The position numbers were made by a program, and so were the translations under genes. From the NCBI RefSeq assembly GCF_001305595.1, contig NZ_CP012401.1, positions 2,119,001 through 2,183,000 of the forward strand: a stretch of 64,000 nt of DNA. Direction: 5' to 3'. Below are positions 7,938-17,071 of the stretch, one piece after another. Source of the stretch: Azospirillum thiophilum (lineage in GTDB: Bacteria > Pseudomonadota > Alphaproteobacteria > Azospirillales > Azospirillaceae). How positions within the stretch are numbered: position 1 is the stretch's first letter; each line of letters starts with the position of its first letter. The notes under the pieces are model-generated. The model was not told the DNA's origin. It worked only from the letters and a program-made list of their open reading frames with translations, and did no database searches.

Positions 7938-10421
7938 ATGCGTGTGAACGAACCGATCAGCAACCGTGAAATCGTGATGGAAGACGGCGTCCTGCTGGTG
8001 TCGCGCACCGACACGGGCGGGCGCATAACCTTCGTGAACAAGGCCTTCGTGGATATCAGCGGATATGCGGAAGACGAGCTGGTCGGCGCACCGCACAATC
8101 TGATCCGTCACCCCCACATGCCGAAGGAGGCCTTCGCCGACCTGTGGGCGACGATCAAGGACGGGCGGCCGTGGGAAGGGTTGGTGAAGAACCGCACCAA
8201 GGCGGGCGACTTCTATTGGGTCCGCGCCAACGTCACCCCCGTGATCGAGGATGGGAGGATGACCGGCTTCATCTCCATCCGCACCAAGCCGTCGCGCGAT
8301 CAGGTGGCTTCGGCCGAACAGCTCTATGCCGACATCCGCGAAGGACGGGCACGCCATCTGACGGTGCGTGACGGGCAGGCGGTCGGGCGCGGTGCGGCGG
8401 CATCCCTGCGGCGCTGGTCGGCCAGCATCACCGGCCGGCTGACCATGATCTTCGCCTTCATGGTCCTGTCGATGCTGGCGGTGGGCGGTGTCACCCTGCG
8501 CGGCATGGCCGACAGCAACGCCTCGCTGAAGACGGTGTACGAGGACCGGACGGTCCCGGCAGTGCAGATCGGCGAGATCCTGGACCATATGCGCGACCAG
8601 GTGCAGACGCTGCAGACCCTCGTCATCGATACCCGCGACGGCAGCGACGCCAAGGTGATGGCCGGTCGCCAAGCGCGGATCTCCGGCAATACCGCCGCCA
8701 TCGACCGGCTGTGGGCGGATTATCTCACCACCTACCTGACGCCTGAGGAGAAGGTACTGGCGGAGCGCTTCGGCAAACAGCGCGCCGCCTTCGAGGCCGA
8801 CGGGCTGAAGCCGGCGCTGGATTTGGCGGGCCAGGGTGATTCGCTGCGGCTGGAAGTGCTGGTGCGCGACCGGATCGAGCCGCTTTTCCAGGCCGCCTTC
8901 CAGACCAACAAGGATCTGCTGACCCTGCAGTTGAACGTCGCCAGGGCGGAGTATGAAGGGGCGCTGGTCGATTTCCAATGGCATCTGGTCTTTGCCGTCG
9001 CGGCCGGGCTGGCCGTGCTGATCGCGGCGGTGCTGTGCGGCCTGCTGCTGCTGCGCACGGTGCGCCGGCCGCTGGCTGCCTTCTCGACGGATTTCGACGC
9101 AATCGCCCGCAACGACCAGTCCCATATCATCGACCTGCCGGCGGAGGCCGAGTTCCACCCGGTGGCCGGCCAACTGCGCGGGCTGAAGGCCCGGCTCTGC
9201 TATGCCGTGCAGGAGCGTGTGGAGCGCGCCCGCCATGCCGACGAGGAGCGGCGTCAGGCGCTCGAGGCGATGGCTTCGACCGTGGAGCGCGAAGCCGGGC
9301 GCGCGGTGGAAGAGGTGGCGCAGCGGACCGGTGCCATGGCCGACGATGCCGAAGGCATGTCGGGATCGGCCGAGCGGGTCAGCGTCAACGCGCAGACGGT
9401 GGCCTCGGCCGCCGGGCAGGCGCTGGCCAACGCCCAGACCGTCGCTGCCGCCAGCGAGCAGCTGGCCGCCTCGATCCGCGAGATCTCGTCCCAGGTCGCC
9501 CATTCCAGCGAAGTGACCCGCCGCGCGGTGGAGAATGGCCGCAACACCCAGACCACCATCCGCTCTCTGTCTGAGACGGTGTCGAAGGTGGGCGAGGTGG
9601 TGAACCTGATCCAGTCGATCGCCGGCCAGACCAACCTGCTGGCGCTGAACGCCACCATCGAAGCGGCACGGGCGGGCGAGGCCGGCAAGGGCTTTGCAGT
9701 GGTGGCGCAGGAGGTGAAGAACCTCGCCAACCAGACCGCCAGCTCGACCGAGGAGATCACCCGCCAGATCACCGCCATCCAGGCGGTGACCGACGATGCG
9801 GTGCAGGCGGTGGAGGAGATCGGCCGGACCATCGCAGAGATCGACCATATCGCCGGCTCCATCGCCGCGGCGATGGAGGAGCAGGCCGCCGCGACCCAGG
9901 AGATCAGCCGCAACGTGGTGGAGACCTCCACCGCCGCGCAGGAGGTGTCGCACCGCATTGCCGCGGTGTCGGAGGAGGCCGACCGCACCGGCGAACAGGC
10001 CACCCAGGTCAAGAACGGCTCCGGCGACGTCGCCCGCTCCATCGAGGCCCTGCGCATGGTGCTGGTCCGCATCGTCCGCACCTCCACCGGCGATGCCGAC
10101 CGCCGGCGCAAGCCCCGCTTCCAGGTGGAGGAGACGGGAACCCTGCTGGTCGGCGGCGACCGGCTGGCGGTGACCGTGCGCAACCTGTCGATCGGCGGCG
10201 CCATGATCGATCCGGTGACGGCGACGGACGGCCGCTCGCTCGCCGGGGCCATCGGTCACTTGCGGCTCGACCGCTATGGGGCCGAGGCCACGGTCGTCGT
10301 GAAGGCGGTGGAGCATAAGCGCATCCATCTCGCCTTCGATGCCAAGGAGATGTCGCGCGACTTCACCCGCGCCGTGGAAATGGCGACCAACGGCCGCCCG
10401 CCGGTCGATGCGGCTGCCTGA
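7938..10421 (+). CDS. Aer-like chemoreceptor with PAS, HAMP, MCP and PilZ domains
   Basis: The 827 residues show five parts in order. An N-terminal PAS domain (about 18-125) has the NLIRHPHMP wording of Aer-type flavin-binding receptors. Membrane helices lie at about 165-187 and 351-374, flanking a periplasmic helical region. A HAMP segment follows, then a methyl-accepting signalling domain whose hairpin tip (about 556-595) has the invariant [18 protein letters not shown] core. A C-terminal PilZ domain (about 720-815) has RRRKPRF and NLSIGGAMI, the c-di-GMP-binding signature. PilZ-bearing energy-taxis receptors of this design are known from Azospirillum brasilense. It probably couples redox or oxygen sensing to the chemotaxis kinase and is tuned by c-di-GMP. 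GAGG precedes the ATG by 8 bases. Confidence 0.92.
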   Translation: MRVNEPISNREIVMEDGVLLVSRTDTGGRITFVNKAFVDISGYAEDELVGAPHNLIRHPHMPKEAFADLWATIKDGRPWEGLVKNRTKAGDFYWVRANVTPVIEDGRMTGFISIRTKPSRDQVASAEQLYADIREGRARHLTVRDGQAVGRGAAASLRRWSASITGRLTMIFAFMVLSMLAVGGVTLRGMADSNASLKTVYEDRTVPAVQIGEILDHMRDQVQTLQTLVIDTRDGSDAKVMAGRQARISGNTAAIDRLWADYLTTYLTPEEKVLAERFGKQRAAFEADGLKPALDLAGQGDSLRLEVLVRDRIEPLFQAAFQTNKDLLTLQLNVARAEYEGALVDFQWHLVFAVAAGLAVLIAAVLCGLLLLRTVRRPLAAFSTDFDAIARNDQSHIIDLPAEAEFHPVAGQLRGLKARLCYAVQERVERARHADEERRQALEAMASTVEREAGRAVEEVAQRTGAMADDAEGMSGSAERVSVNAQTVASAAGQALANAQTVAAASEQLAASIREISSQVAHSSEVTRRAVENGRNTQTTIRSLSETVSKVGEVVNLIQSIAGQTNLLALNATIEAARAGEAGKGFAVVAQEVKNLANQTASSTEEITRQITAIQAVTDDAVQAVEEIGRTIAEIDHIAGSIAAAMEEQAAATQEISRNVVETSTAAQEVSHRIAAVSEEADRTGEQATQVKNGSGDVARSIEALRMVLVRIVRTSTGDADRRRKPRFQVEETGTLLVGGDRLAVTVRNLSIGGAMIDPVTATDGRSLAGAIGHLRLDRYGAEATVVVKAVEHKRIHLAFDAKEMSRDFTRAVEMATNGRPPVDAAA

Positions 10422-10433
10422 CCTGTCGCAGCC

Positions 10434-11852
10434 ATGACCGACGGAAGGATGACTGACGAAAGGGGCCCCGAGGGACGGCAGGAGCCGGTGGAGGCGCAGG
10501 TGACGACCCTGCTGGTCGCCGGCACGTGCTGCCCGCCTGTGCGCGCATCGCGGATCGCCCGGGCATTCGCCGGTGTCCTGATGCGGGTGGAGACGGTCGA
10601 CGGGGCGCTGGACCGTCTGCGCGGCGGCCGGGACGCGGGCGGGGCCGGTGTCGTCCTGCTGGACGGGGATGCTGCCACCGCCGAGGCGGTCGGGGCACTG
10701 GCACGGCTCGATCCTGCGCCGGCTGTTCTGGTCCTGCTGCCGGAGGAGAGGCATGCCGATGCCGCTGCCTCGATCGCTGCCTTGATCGCGGCCGGTGCGC
10801 AGGATGTTCTGGCGGCGGACGATGCCGTTGCCCTGGGCCGTGCGGCGGACAGTGCCCGGCTGCGTCAGGTGCGGGAGAACCGGCTGCGCGCCGCGCTGGC
10901 GGCGGCGGAGCGCGGCAAGGCCGAGGCTGCCGCGCTGTTCGATGCGGCCGGTGCCGCGGTGGACGCGGCGCTCGATCCGATGCTGGCGCTTGCGGATGCC
11001 GCGCTGGACTCGCTGCTGTTGCCGAGCCAGCACGACCGGCTGACCGAGTTGCGGGTGGCGGGGGCGGCATTGCGCGCCACGCTGTCGGCGCTGGGCGATG
11101 CGGCCGGGCCGGCACTGGAGGAGACGGTGACGCTTGCCGGTCTGGCGGGCGCCGCGAACGCCATGGGCACCAGCACCGTGACGGCGGATGCGGAGTCATG
11201 CGGGCGGTTCGTCGGCGATGGCGCCGGGCTGCGGGCGCTCCTCTCCGTGCTGACGGCCGAAGGCGGAGCGGTGCAGACCCTGGCGTTGCAGCCGGCGGGA
11301 GACGCTGCCGAACTGGTTCTGCGGCGCCGGGGTGATCCCCGGCTGCGCCCGCTGGTGCTGGCTGCGGCCCGTCCCCTGGTGCGGCGTTTGGCCGGCCGCC
11401 TGCTTTCCGATGCCGGGGACGGGTTCTCCATCCACATCCCGGTGCGGCCGGTGGAGACGCCTGCCGCCCTGTCGGTGCTGCTGGTGGAGGACAATCCGAT
11501 CGGCCGTCTCGTCGCCGCCGGCTTCTTCCGGGCGCTCGGCCATGGCGTGACGACGGCGGAGGACGGGGCGCAGGCATTGGCGGCGGCGGCCGGCGGCGGC
11601 TTCGACCTGATCGTGATGGATGTGCAGATGCCGGTGATGGATGGACATGAGGCGTCGCGCGCCATCCGCGCGCTTCCCGGCAAGGCCGGCCGGGTGCCGA
11701 TCGTGGCGCTGACCGCCGGGACCGATGCCGCGGACGACGCCCGATGCCGCGCTGCCGGAATGGACGACTGCCTGCACAAACCGCTGACCATGGACCGGCT
11801 GCGCGCGATGCTGGAACGCTGGTTCCCGGGACGGGTCCAGGCGGCTGGATGA
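10434..11852 (+). CDS. degenerate kinase-receiver protein (pseudo-REC, pseudo-kinase, REC)
   Basis: The protein has 472 residues and lies 12 bases after the chemoreceptor. Residues about 24-140 look like a decayed receiver domain (TTLLVAG, then VVLLDGD). Residues about 165-225 resemble a dimerisation helix pair, but the usual catalytic His is absent: the matching spot reads ALDPMLAL. Residues about 255-336 resemble an ATPase lid that lacks the N and G boxes. The C-terminal receiver (about 345-465) is intact, with Asp396 in VMDVQMP and Lys449. I infer a receiver-output or phosphate-sink protein that works with the chemoreceptor. The N-terminal assignments rest on pattern only. Confidence 0.7.
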   Translation: MTDGRMTDERGPEGRQEPVEAQVTTLLVAGTCCPPVRASRIARAFAGVLMRVETVDGALDRLRGGRDAGGAGVVLLDGDAATAEAVGALARLDPAPAVLVLLPEERHADAAASIAALIAAGAQDVLAADDAVALGRAADSARLRQVRENRLRAALAAAERGKAEAAALFDAAGAAVDAALDPMLALADAALDSLLLPSQHDRLTELRVAGAALRATLSALGDAAGPALEETVTLAGLAGAANAMGTSTVTADAESCGRFVGDGAGLRALLSVLTAEGGAVQTLALQPAGDAAELVLRRRGDPRLRPLVLAAARPLVRRLAGRLLSDAGDGFSIHIPVRPVETPAALSVLLVEDNPIGRLVAAGFFRALGHGVTTAEDGAQALAAAAGGGFDLIVMDVQMPVMDGHEASRAIRALPGKAGRVPIVALTAGTDAADDARCRAAGMDDCLHKPLTMDRLRAMLERWFPGRVQAAG

Positions 11853-11991
11853 CCCGCGGTTCCGGAGCAAATTGTCGCAAACTTTACAGCGCCAAAACCA
11901 TATTCCATGCGCCCGTAACCGACCGGCGGTTGCCTGCCGCCGGTCCGGACGGTATCAGTGGGATGCGGCGAATTGGCGTTGAGGATCGGGA

Positions 11992-12396
11992 ATGGACATG
12001 CAGGCGATCGATTACTCCCAGCATCGCATCCTGGTCGTCGAAGACCAGCCCTTCGTCCGCCGCACCATCATCCAGATTCTGGGGCAGATCGGTTTCCGCG
12101 GCATCGCCGAGGCCGACAACGGCGAGACCGCGATGCAGGAATGCATCCGCGTGAACCCCGACCTGATCGTCTGCGACATCGACATGAAGCCGGTATCCGG
12201 CCTGCAATTCCTGGCCCGGCTGCGCGCCAGCACCGAGGCTGCCAACCCCCGCGCTCCCGTGGTCTTCCTGACCAACCACACCGAATCGGAGATCGTGAAG
12301 CAGGCGATGACGCTGGGCGTCAACGGCTTCGTGGTCAAGCCGCCGTCATTCGCCGCCCTGAAGGAGCGGGTCGACCGGCTGTTGGGGGGACGCTGA
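11992..12396 (+). CDS. CheY-like single-domain response regulator
   Basis: The 134 residues form one receiver domain. The acidic pair lies in VVEDQPF, the phosphoryl-accepting Asp62 in CDIDMKP, the conserved Thr in VVFLTNH and the Lys in FVVKPPS. There is no output domain, so it must act by protein contact, for example at a motor switch or in a phosphorelay. GAGGATCGGGA precedes the ATG. It is 139 bases after the degenerate kinase gene and may belong to the same signalling block. Confidence 0.88.
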   Translation: MDMQAIDYSQHRILVVEDQPFVRRTIIQILGQIGFRGIAEADNGETAMQECIRVNPDLIVCDIDMKPVSGLQFLARLRASTEAANPRAPVVFLTNHTESEIVKQAMTLGVNGFVVKPPSFAALKERVDRLLGGR

Positions 12397-12401
12397 GAGC
12401 G

Positions 12402-12800
12402 GTGCCGGCTTTTCCCACTTCCGGCCGGGGACGATTCGGGCGGCGTGCCGGCGCCTCCGCCGCCCTCGCCTTGGCGACCCTTGTTCTTTCCGCCTGTTCC
12501 GGCGAGCCGTCGGAAGGCGACATGCGGCGGTTGGTGGAGACGCACACGCGCCGGGCGCTGGAATGGCAGGGCAATGCCGGTTTCCGGGCCTTCGACAATT
12601 TCCGCAAGCAGGGCTGCGTCGAGGCGAAGCCTAAGGCCGGGCAGGGGAATGGTCAGGATGGAGCGCCGTACGACTGCTATTACGCCGCCACCTTCGTGCC
12701 GCAACCGGGGCAGCCGGCGCTGACGGTCAACGGCAAGGGGCGGTTCCGCCGCACCGACAAGGGGTTGACCTTCGAGGATCTGGGCGCCCAGCCGCGTTGA
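12402..12800 (+). CDS. putative small lipoprotein of unknown function
   Basis: From the GTG at 12402 the frame encodes 132 residues. A basic N-terminus, a hydrophobic stretch and the lipobox LSAC (about residues 29-32) predict a lipid-anchored protein. The mature part has two further Cys (GCVEAK, DCYYAA) that could form a disulphide, and ends in a strand-rich segment. The gene begins 5 bases after the CheY-like gene, whose end supplies the GGGGGG ribosome-binding region, so the two look co-transcribed. I do not recognise a family. Confidence 0.7.
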   Translation: MPAFPTSGRGRFGRRAGASAALALATLVLSACSGEPSEGDMRRLVETHTRRALEWQGNAGFRAFDNFRKQGCVEAKPKAGQGNGQDGAPYDCYYAATFVPQPGQPALTVNGKGRFRRTDKGLTFEDLGAQPR

Positions 12801-12821
12801 GCCCAACCGCGTTGAACGATG

Positions 12822-13466
12822 TCAGGCCGCCACCCCCCGGGCCAGCCGCGACAGCGTCGCCAACGGATCGCCGGCCTCTTCGCCGAAGCAGACGTCGACG
12901 TCGTCGCAGACCTCGCAGTTGGGGGACTTGCACAGCATTAGCCCCTCCCGCTCGCAGAGTTGGCGGTAGAAGAACTTCTTCCACTTCATGTCGGCGGAAT
13001 TCAGCGCCACCAGCGCCGGGAAATGGCGGCGGAACATGGTGTTGAGTTCGCCGCGGTCGTGGAATCCCATATCCTGCCACAGATGGTTCGGCTCCAGCGA
13101 CCGGCGGGCCAGGATCGCGGCGAGCCAGCGTTCCTCCGCTTCACCCCGGACGCCATGTTCGGCGAGGAAGTCGCGCAGGTCGGCCTCCTCGATGGCGTCC
13201 TCGCCGAAATCGGCCGGCTCGGGAACAGCGTCGACGGCGGCAGCGAATTGCGGCGCATGGCGGGCGGTGAGCAGCGCCAGTTCGTCCTTCGGCAGTGCCA
13301 GCGCCTGCGGCAAGCTCCGCGCTGCGTCGGCGACGGCAAGCGCCAGCACGCGGCCGAAGATCATCCGGTCCACGGCGGAGCCGTCTTGGTGATCTATGGC
13401 CGAGCCATCCGGATGGTCGAGGGAAAAGCCATCCTGAGCGGGGGCAAGGGGCTGGGATTTGTCCAT
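12822..13466 (-). CDS. nifQ: NifQ, molybdenum donor for nitrogenase cofactor synthesis
   Basis: The 214 residues end with the NifQ signature C-x4-C-x2-C-x5-C (Cys179, 184, 187 and 193 in CKSPNCEVCDDVDVC), which binds a Mo-Fe-S cluster. NifQ hands molybdenum to the NifEN/NifH machinery that makes FeMo-co. The upstream MKWKKFFYRQLCEREG segment is also family-typical. I chose ATG 13466 because GGAG stands 8 bases before it. No other nif gene is in the window, so the gene is separated from the main cluster. No convincing -24/-12 sigma54 box or TGT-N10-ACA NifA site was found in the 121 bases upstream, although a 7-bp hairpin (13505-13521) is present. Confidence 0.92.
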   Translation of the reverse strand: MDKSQPLAPAQDGFSLDHPDGSAIDHQDGSAVDRMIFGRVLALAVADAARSLPQALALPKDELALLTARHAPQFAAAVDAVPEPADFGEDAIEEADLRDFLAEHGVRGEAEERWLAAILARRSLEPNHLWQDMGFHDRGELNTMFRRHFPALVALNSADMKWKKFFYRQLCEREGLMLCKSPNCEVCDDVDVCFGEEAGDPLATLSRLARGVAA

Positions 13467-13587
13467 TCGGCATCTCCACCGGCAATGAGCACCCGCGACA
13501 CCCGCATCCTGACCCAGGATGCTGCATGCGCGAAAGACGCTCATCGTCCCGCCGGGCTGCGGCATTACGCCGCATTCTTCGGTCGTG

Positions 13588-14037
13588 TCACTCGGCCGCG
13601 CCGTCGACCTCCGCCGCGAATCGCTCGAAGAAGGCGGCCAACACCCGGTCGGTCTTGGCCTGCACCAGCTTCACCGCCAGCCGGCCGACCGCTCCGCCCA
13701 GCGCAACTGTCAGGCTGTAGGTCAGCAGCGTGCGCCCGTCCTCCTCCTCCAGGACGACCAGCGCCTCGCCCTTCACCGCACCGGCGAGCCCGCCGTTGCC
13801 CTGGGCGACCAGCCGGTAGCGGTGGGCGCCATCCTCCGGCTCCAGCCGCAGCCGGCCGGAAAAGCGCGCCTTCAGCGGTCCGACGGTGGTGCGCACCCGC
13901 GCGGCATAGTCGGAGGCCGACAACCGCACCATCTCTTCCAGGACGGGGATGCAGCGCATCAGGACCTCCGGGTCGCAGAGCGCGGCGAACACGCGGTCCC
14001 GCCGTCCGGGAACGATGTGGGTGCCGGTGATGTCCAT
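13588..14037 (-). CDS. CoxG-like SRPBCC protein
   Basis: This is a 149-residue single SRPBCC/CoxG domain: an N-terminal strand starting MDITGTHIV, the DPEVLMRCIPVLEEM helix segment, antiparallel strands and a long C-terminal helix. CoxG proteins take part in maturation or membrane anchoring of molybdenum hydroxylases such as CO dehydrogenase, but many homologues stand alone and are uncharacterised. AAAGGA precedes the ATG. It is upstream of nifQ on the same strand (121-bp gap), which makes a molybdenum link tempting. No Mo hydroxylase gene is nearby, so that link is inference. Confidence 0.8.
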   Translation of the reverse strand: MDITGTHIVPGRRDRVFAALCDPEVLMRCIPVLEEMVRLSASDYAARVRTTVGPLKARFSGRLRLEPEDGAHRYRLVAQGNGGLAGAVKGEALVVLEEEDGRTLLTYSLTVALGGAVGRLAVKLVQAKTDRVLAAFFERFAAEVDGAAE

Positions 14038-14156
14038 GTGCGGTCGTCCTTTCCACGATCCCGCTTCGCCGCCCGGGCGGAAGCATACGGGCTGCAACAT
14101 CTGGTATGGCTTGCATCCGGAACCAAGCCGGCGATTTTTGCGAAAGGACAGGAGCG

Positions 14157-14576
14157 ATGCGACAGGCCGCCACGACGCTGAGCGTACCCACCCGCGGCGC
14201 CGGACTGGTCGAGGTGACGGCCCCGGTGCGGCGCTGGGTGGCGGCGCAGGGGATGAGCACCGGACTGCTGACCGTCTTCTGCCGCCACACCTCGGCATCC
14301 CTGACCATCCAGGAGAATGCCGATCCCGACGTGCAGGCGGACCTGCTGCGCTTCTTCCGCCGTCTGGTCGCGGAGGATCCGTCGCTGTATGCCCACACGA
14401 CCGAGGGGCCGGACGACATGCCGGCACATATCCGCTCGGCCCTGACCGGCGTCAGTCTGTCGATTCCGGTGATGGACGGCGAACCGGCGCTGGGGACCTG
14501 GCAGGGCATCTACCTGTTCGAACACCGCGCCCACCCGCACCGGCGTGAGATCGCGCTGCATCTGCTGGGTGAATAG
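14157..14576 (+). CDS. YjbQ family (UPF0047) protein
   Basis: The 139 residues match the YjbQ/UPF0047 family in length and in the central motifs VFCRHTSASLTIQEN and HTTEGPDDMPAHI, ending in GTWQGIYLFEHR. Members show weak thiamine-phosphate synthase activity in E. coli, but their main role is unclear. AAGGACAGGAG precedes the ATG at 14157. It is divergent from the CoxG-like gene, with 119 bases between the two starts. Confidence 0.9.
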   Translation: MRQAATTLSVPTRGAGLVEVTAPVRRWVAAQGMSTGLLTVFCRHTSASLTIQENADPDVQADLLRFFRRLVAEDPSLYAHTTEGPDDMPAHIRSALTGVSLSIPVMDGEPALGTWQGIYLFEHRAHPHRREIALHLLGE

Positions 14577-14711
14577 GCGGCCAAACCACCGTCCCTTCCG
14601 GCATCGTCCCTGAAATTTCTTTCATCCGGTCGCAAGGCCGCGGTGAGCGGCGGAGTCCTAGATTGCGGACAACACCGGATTGCCGGAACCGCTTCACTGG
14701 AGTGCCGCCGC

Positions 14712-16277
14712 ATGACCACCCATTCCTCGCCCGCCACGCGCCAGCGCCCGAACCGCCTGCGCCGGACCGTCGCCGCCCTGCTGCTCGGCTCCACGGTGCT
14801 GACGGCTCCGGCGCTGGCCGGCTGGGCGGCCTCGCAGGCTCAGAACGGCTCGCCCGCGGTCACCATGGTGCAGGACGCGCCGGCCAGCTTCGCCGACCTC
14901 GCCGCCAAGGTCTCCCCCGCCGTCGTCAACATCGCCGCCACGCAGGAGGCCAAGCCAGAGCAGCGGGCGCAGCGCGGACCGGCCGTCCCGGGATTCCCGC
15001 CCGGTTCGCCGTTCGAGGAGTTCTTCCGCCAGTTCCAGGATCAACTGGGCCGGAACGGCGGCCCCGGCGGCGACCAGGATGGGCAGGACCAGGCGCCGCG
15101 CGGCAACAAGACGGGGGCTCTCGGCTCCGGCTTCATCATCGATCCGGCCGGCTTCGTCGTGACCAACAACCACGTCATCGACGGCGCCAGCGAGATCACC
15201 GTCACGCTGCAGGACGGCACCGCCATGCCGGCCAAGCTGATCGGCCGCGACGCCAAGACCGACATCGCCCTGCTGAAGGTCAATTCGGACAAGCCGCTGC
15301 CGGCGGTAGACTGGGCCGATAGCGCCAAGACCCGCGTCGGCGACTGGGTGATGGCGGTGGGCAACCCGTTCGGGCTGGGCGGCACCGTGACCAAGGGCAT
15401 CGTGTCGGCCCGCGGACGCGACATCCACAGCGGCCCCTATGACGATTACTTCCAGCTCGATGCCGCCATCAACCGCGGCAATTCCGGCGGCCCGACCTTC
15501 GACCTCGGCGGACGCGTGATCGGCATCAACACGGCGATCTACTCGCCCAACGGCGGTTCGGTCGGCATCGGTTTCGCCATCCCCTCCAACCTCGCCAAGG
15601 AGGTGGTGGCTCAGCTCAAGGAATCCGGCAAGGTCGAGCGCGGCTGGCTCGGCGTGAAGATCCAGGAGGTGACCCCGGACATCGCCGACAGCGTCGGCCT
15701 GCCCCAGGCCAAGGGCGCCCTGGTGGCTGACGTCACCGCCGACAGCCCGGCCCAGCGCGCCGGCCTGCACCAGGGCGACGTCGTATTGTCCTACGCCGGC
15801 AAGCCGGTCGACACGCTGCGCGACCTGACCCGCGGGGTGGCGGAAACCAAGGCCGGCGATACCGTCGAATTGAAGGTTCTCCGCGAGGGCCGCGAGAAGA
15901 CGGTGGCGGTGCGCATCGACCGCCTGTCCGAAGAGCAGCAGGTCGCCGCGGCGGAGACCGGCAACGCCCCGGCCGGACAGGCGGAGGTCGCGCCGGTGAA
16001 GGGCCTGAAGCTCGCCCCGCTGGATCCTGCGGCGCGCAAGCGGTTGGGCATCGGCGAGGACGTGCACGGCGTCGTGGTGACCGGCCTGACCGCCAACGTC
16101 GATGTGCCGATCCGTCCCGGCGACGTCATCGAGCGGATCGGCGACAGCGTGGTCAAGAGCCCGGCCGACGTCCGCCACCATGTCGCCGAGGCCGAGAAGG
16201 CCGGGCAGAAGGCGCTGCTGATGCTGATCAACCGCCAGGGCAACGAGTCCTTCGTCGCGCTGAAGCTGAAGGCGTGA
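14712..16277 (+). CDS. Do-type periplasmic serine protease (DegP/HtrA family)
   Basis: The 521-residue protein has a signal peptide (basic start, hydrophobic VAALLLGSTVLTAPALAG). The catalytic triad is His154 in NNHVID, Asp184 in TDIALL and Ser258 in GNSGGP. Two PDZ domains follow (about 310-400 and 430-515), as in DegP/MucD proteins that degrade or refold damaged envelope proteins. A Gly/Asp/Gln-rich loop (about 115-135) precedes the triad. It lies directly upstream of a two-component pair; in many proteobacteria such a pair senses envelope or metal stress together with the protease. The gap to the regulator is under 90 bases, so they may be co-transcribed. Confidence 0.93.
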   Translation: MTTHSSPATRQRPNRLRRTVAALLLGSTVLTAPALAGWAASQAQNGSPAVTMVQDAPASFADLAAKVSPAVVNIAATQEAKPEQRAQRGPAVPGFPPGSPFEEFFRQFQDQLGRNGGPGGDQDGQDQAPRGNKTGALGSGFIIDPAGFVVTNNHVIDGASEITVTLQDGTAMPAKLIGRDAKTDIALLKVNSDKPLPAVDWADSAKTRVGDWVMAVGNPFGLGGTVTKGIVSARGRDIHSGPYDDYFQLDAAINRGNSGGPTFDLGGRVIGINTAIYSPNGGSVGIGFAIPSNLAKEVVAQLKESGKVERGWLGVKIQEVTPDIADSVGLPQAKGALVADVTADSPAQRAGLHQGDVVLSYAGKPVDTLRDLTRGVAETKAGDTVELKVLREGREKTVAVRIDRLSEEQQVAAAETGNAPAGQAEVAPVKGLKLAPLDPAARKRLGIGEDVHGVVVTGLTANVDVPIRPGDVIERIGDSVVKSPADVRHHVAEAEKAGQKALLMLINRQGNESFVALKLKA

Positions 16278-16365
16278 ACCGCATCGCCGTCAGTCCAGGG
16301 AAGACCCGGCCGGGCGTGCCACCGCACGCTTGGCCGGGCCGCGTCGGGAGGCTACACTCGTGCTC

Positions 16366-17046
16366 ATGAAGATTCTCGTCATCGAAGATGATCGCCAGGC
16401 CGCCAGCTACCTTGCCAAGGGGCTGAAGGAGGCGGGGCATGTGGTTGACGTCGCCAACGACGGGAAGGAGGGCCTGTTCCTGGCGGGGGCCGAGCATTAC
16501 GACGTGATGATCGTCGACCGCATGCTTCCCGGCCGCGACGGGCTGTCGCTGGTCCAGGTGCTGCGGGCTGCCGGCAACGACACGCCGGTGCTGTTCCTGT
16601 CGGCGCTGGGCAGCGTCGACGACCGGGTGAAGGGGCTGAAGGTCGGCGGCGACGACTATCTGACCAAGCCCTTCGCCTTTTCCGAATTGCTGGCCCGCAT
16701 CGAGGTGCTGGTGCGCCGGCGCGGCGCAGCGCAGCCGCAGACCCGCCTGTCGGTGGGCGACCTGGAGCTGGATCTGCTGTCGCGCAGCGTGAAGCGCGCC
16801 GGCAAGGCCATCGACCTGCTGCCGCGCGAGTTCACGCTGCTGGAATATCTGATGCGCAACGCCGGCAGCGTGGTGACCCGCACCATGATGCTTGAGAATG
16901 TCTGGGACTACCATTTCGATCCGCAGACCAACGTCATCGATGTGCACATCGCCCGTCTGCGCCAGAAGATCGACAAGGATTTCCCGACCCCGCTGATCCA
17001 CACCGTGCGCGGTGCAGGATACAGCCTGCGCGCCGCGGAAGGGTGA
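16366..17046 (+). CDS. OmpR/PhoB-family response regulator
   Basis: The 226 residues consist of a receiver (1-118; Asp51 in MIVDRMLPG; Lys in LTKPFAF) and a winged-helix DNA-binding domain ending RTVRGAGYSL, the standard OmpR architecture. The sequence is closest in wording to CopR/QseB-like regulators. The ATG at 16366 gives the canonical MKILVIEDD start. A GTG at 16360 has better spacing from the GGGAG at 16346-16350, so translation may begin two codons earlier. The partner kinase gene begins 26 bases downstream. Confidence 0.93.
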   Translation: MKILVIEDDRQAASYLAKGLKEAGHVVDVANDGKEGLFLAGAEHYDVMIVDRMLPGRDGLSLVQVLRAAGNDTPVLFLSALGSVDDRVKGLKVGGDDYLTKPFAFSELLARIEVLVRRRGAAQPQTRLSVGDLELDLLSRSVKRAGKAIDLLPREFTLLEYLMRNAGSVVTRTMMLENVWDYHFDPQTNVIDVHIARLRQKIDKDFPTPLIHTVRGAGYSLRAAEG

Positions 17047-17071
17047 AGACATTCGTGACGAAGCGCGTGCC

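Noticed and set aside
7914-11033. A 1039-codon open frame on the - strand across the chemoreceptor
   Set aside because: It is an antisense shadow with His/Arg/Gly-rich composition and no domain. The + strand gene is certain.
13467-13587. A sigma54 promoter and NifA site upstream of nifQ
   Set aside because: I looked for GG-N10-GC in a TGGCAC-like setting and for TGT-N10-ACA. Only GG-N8-GC near-misses are present.
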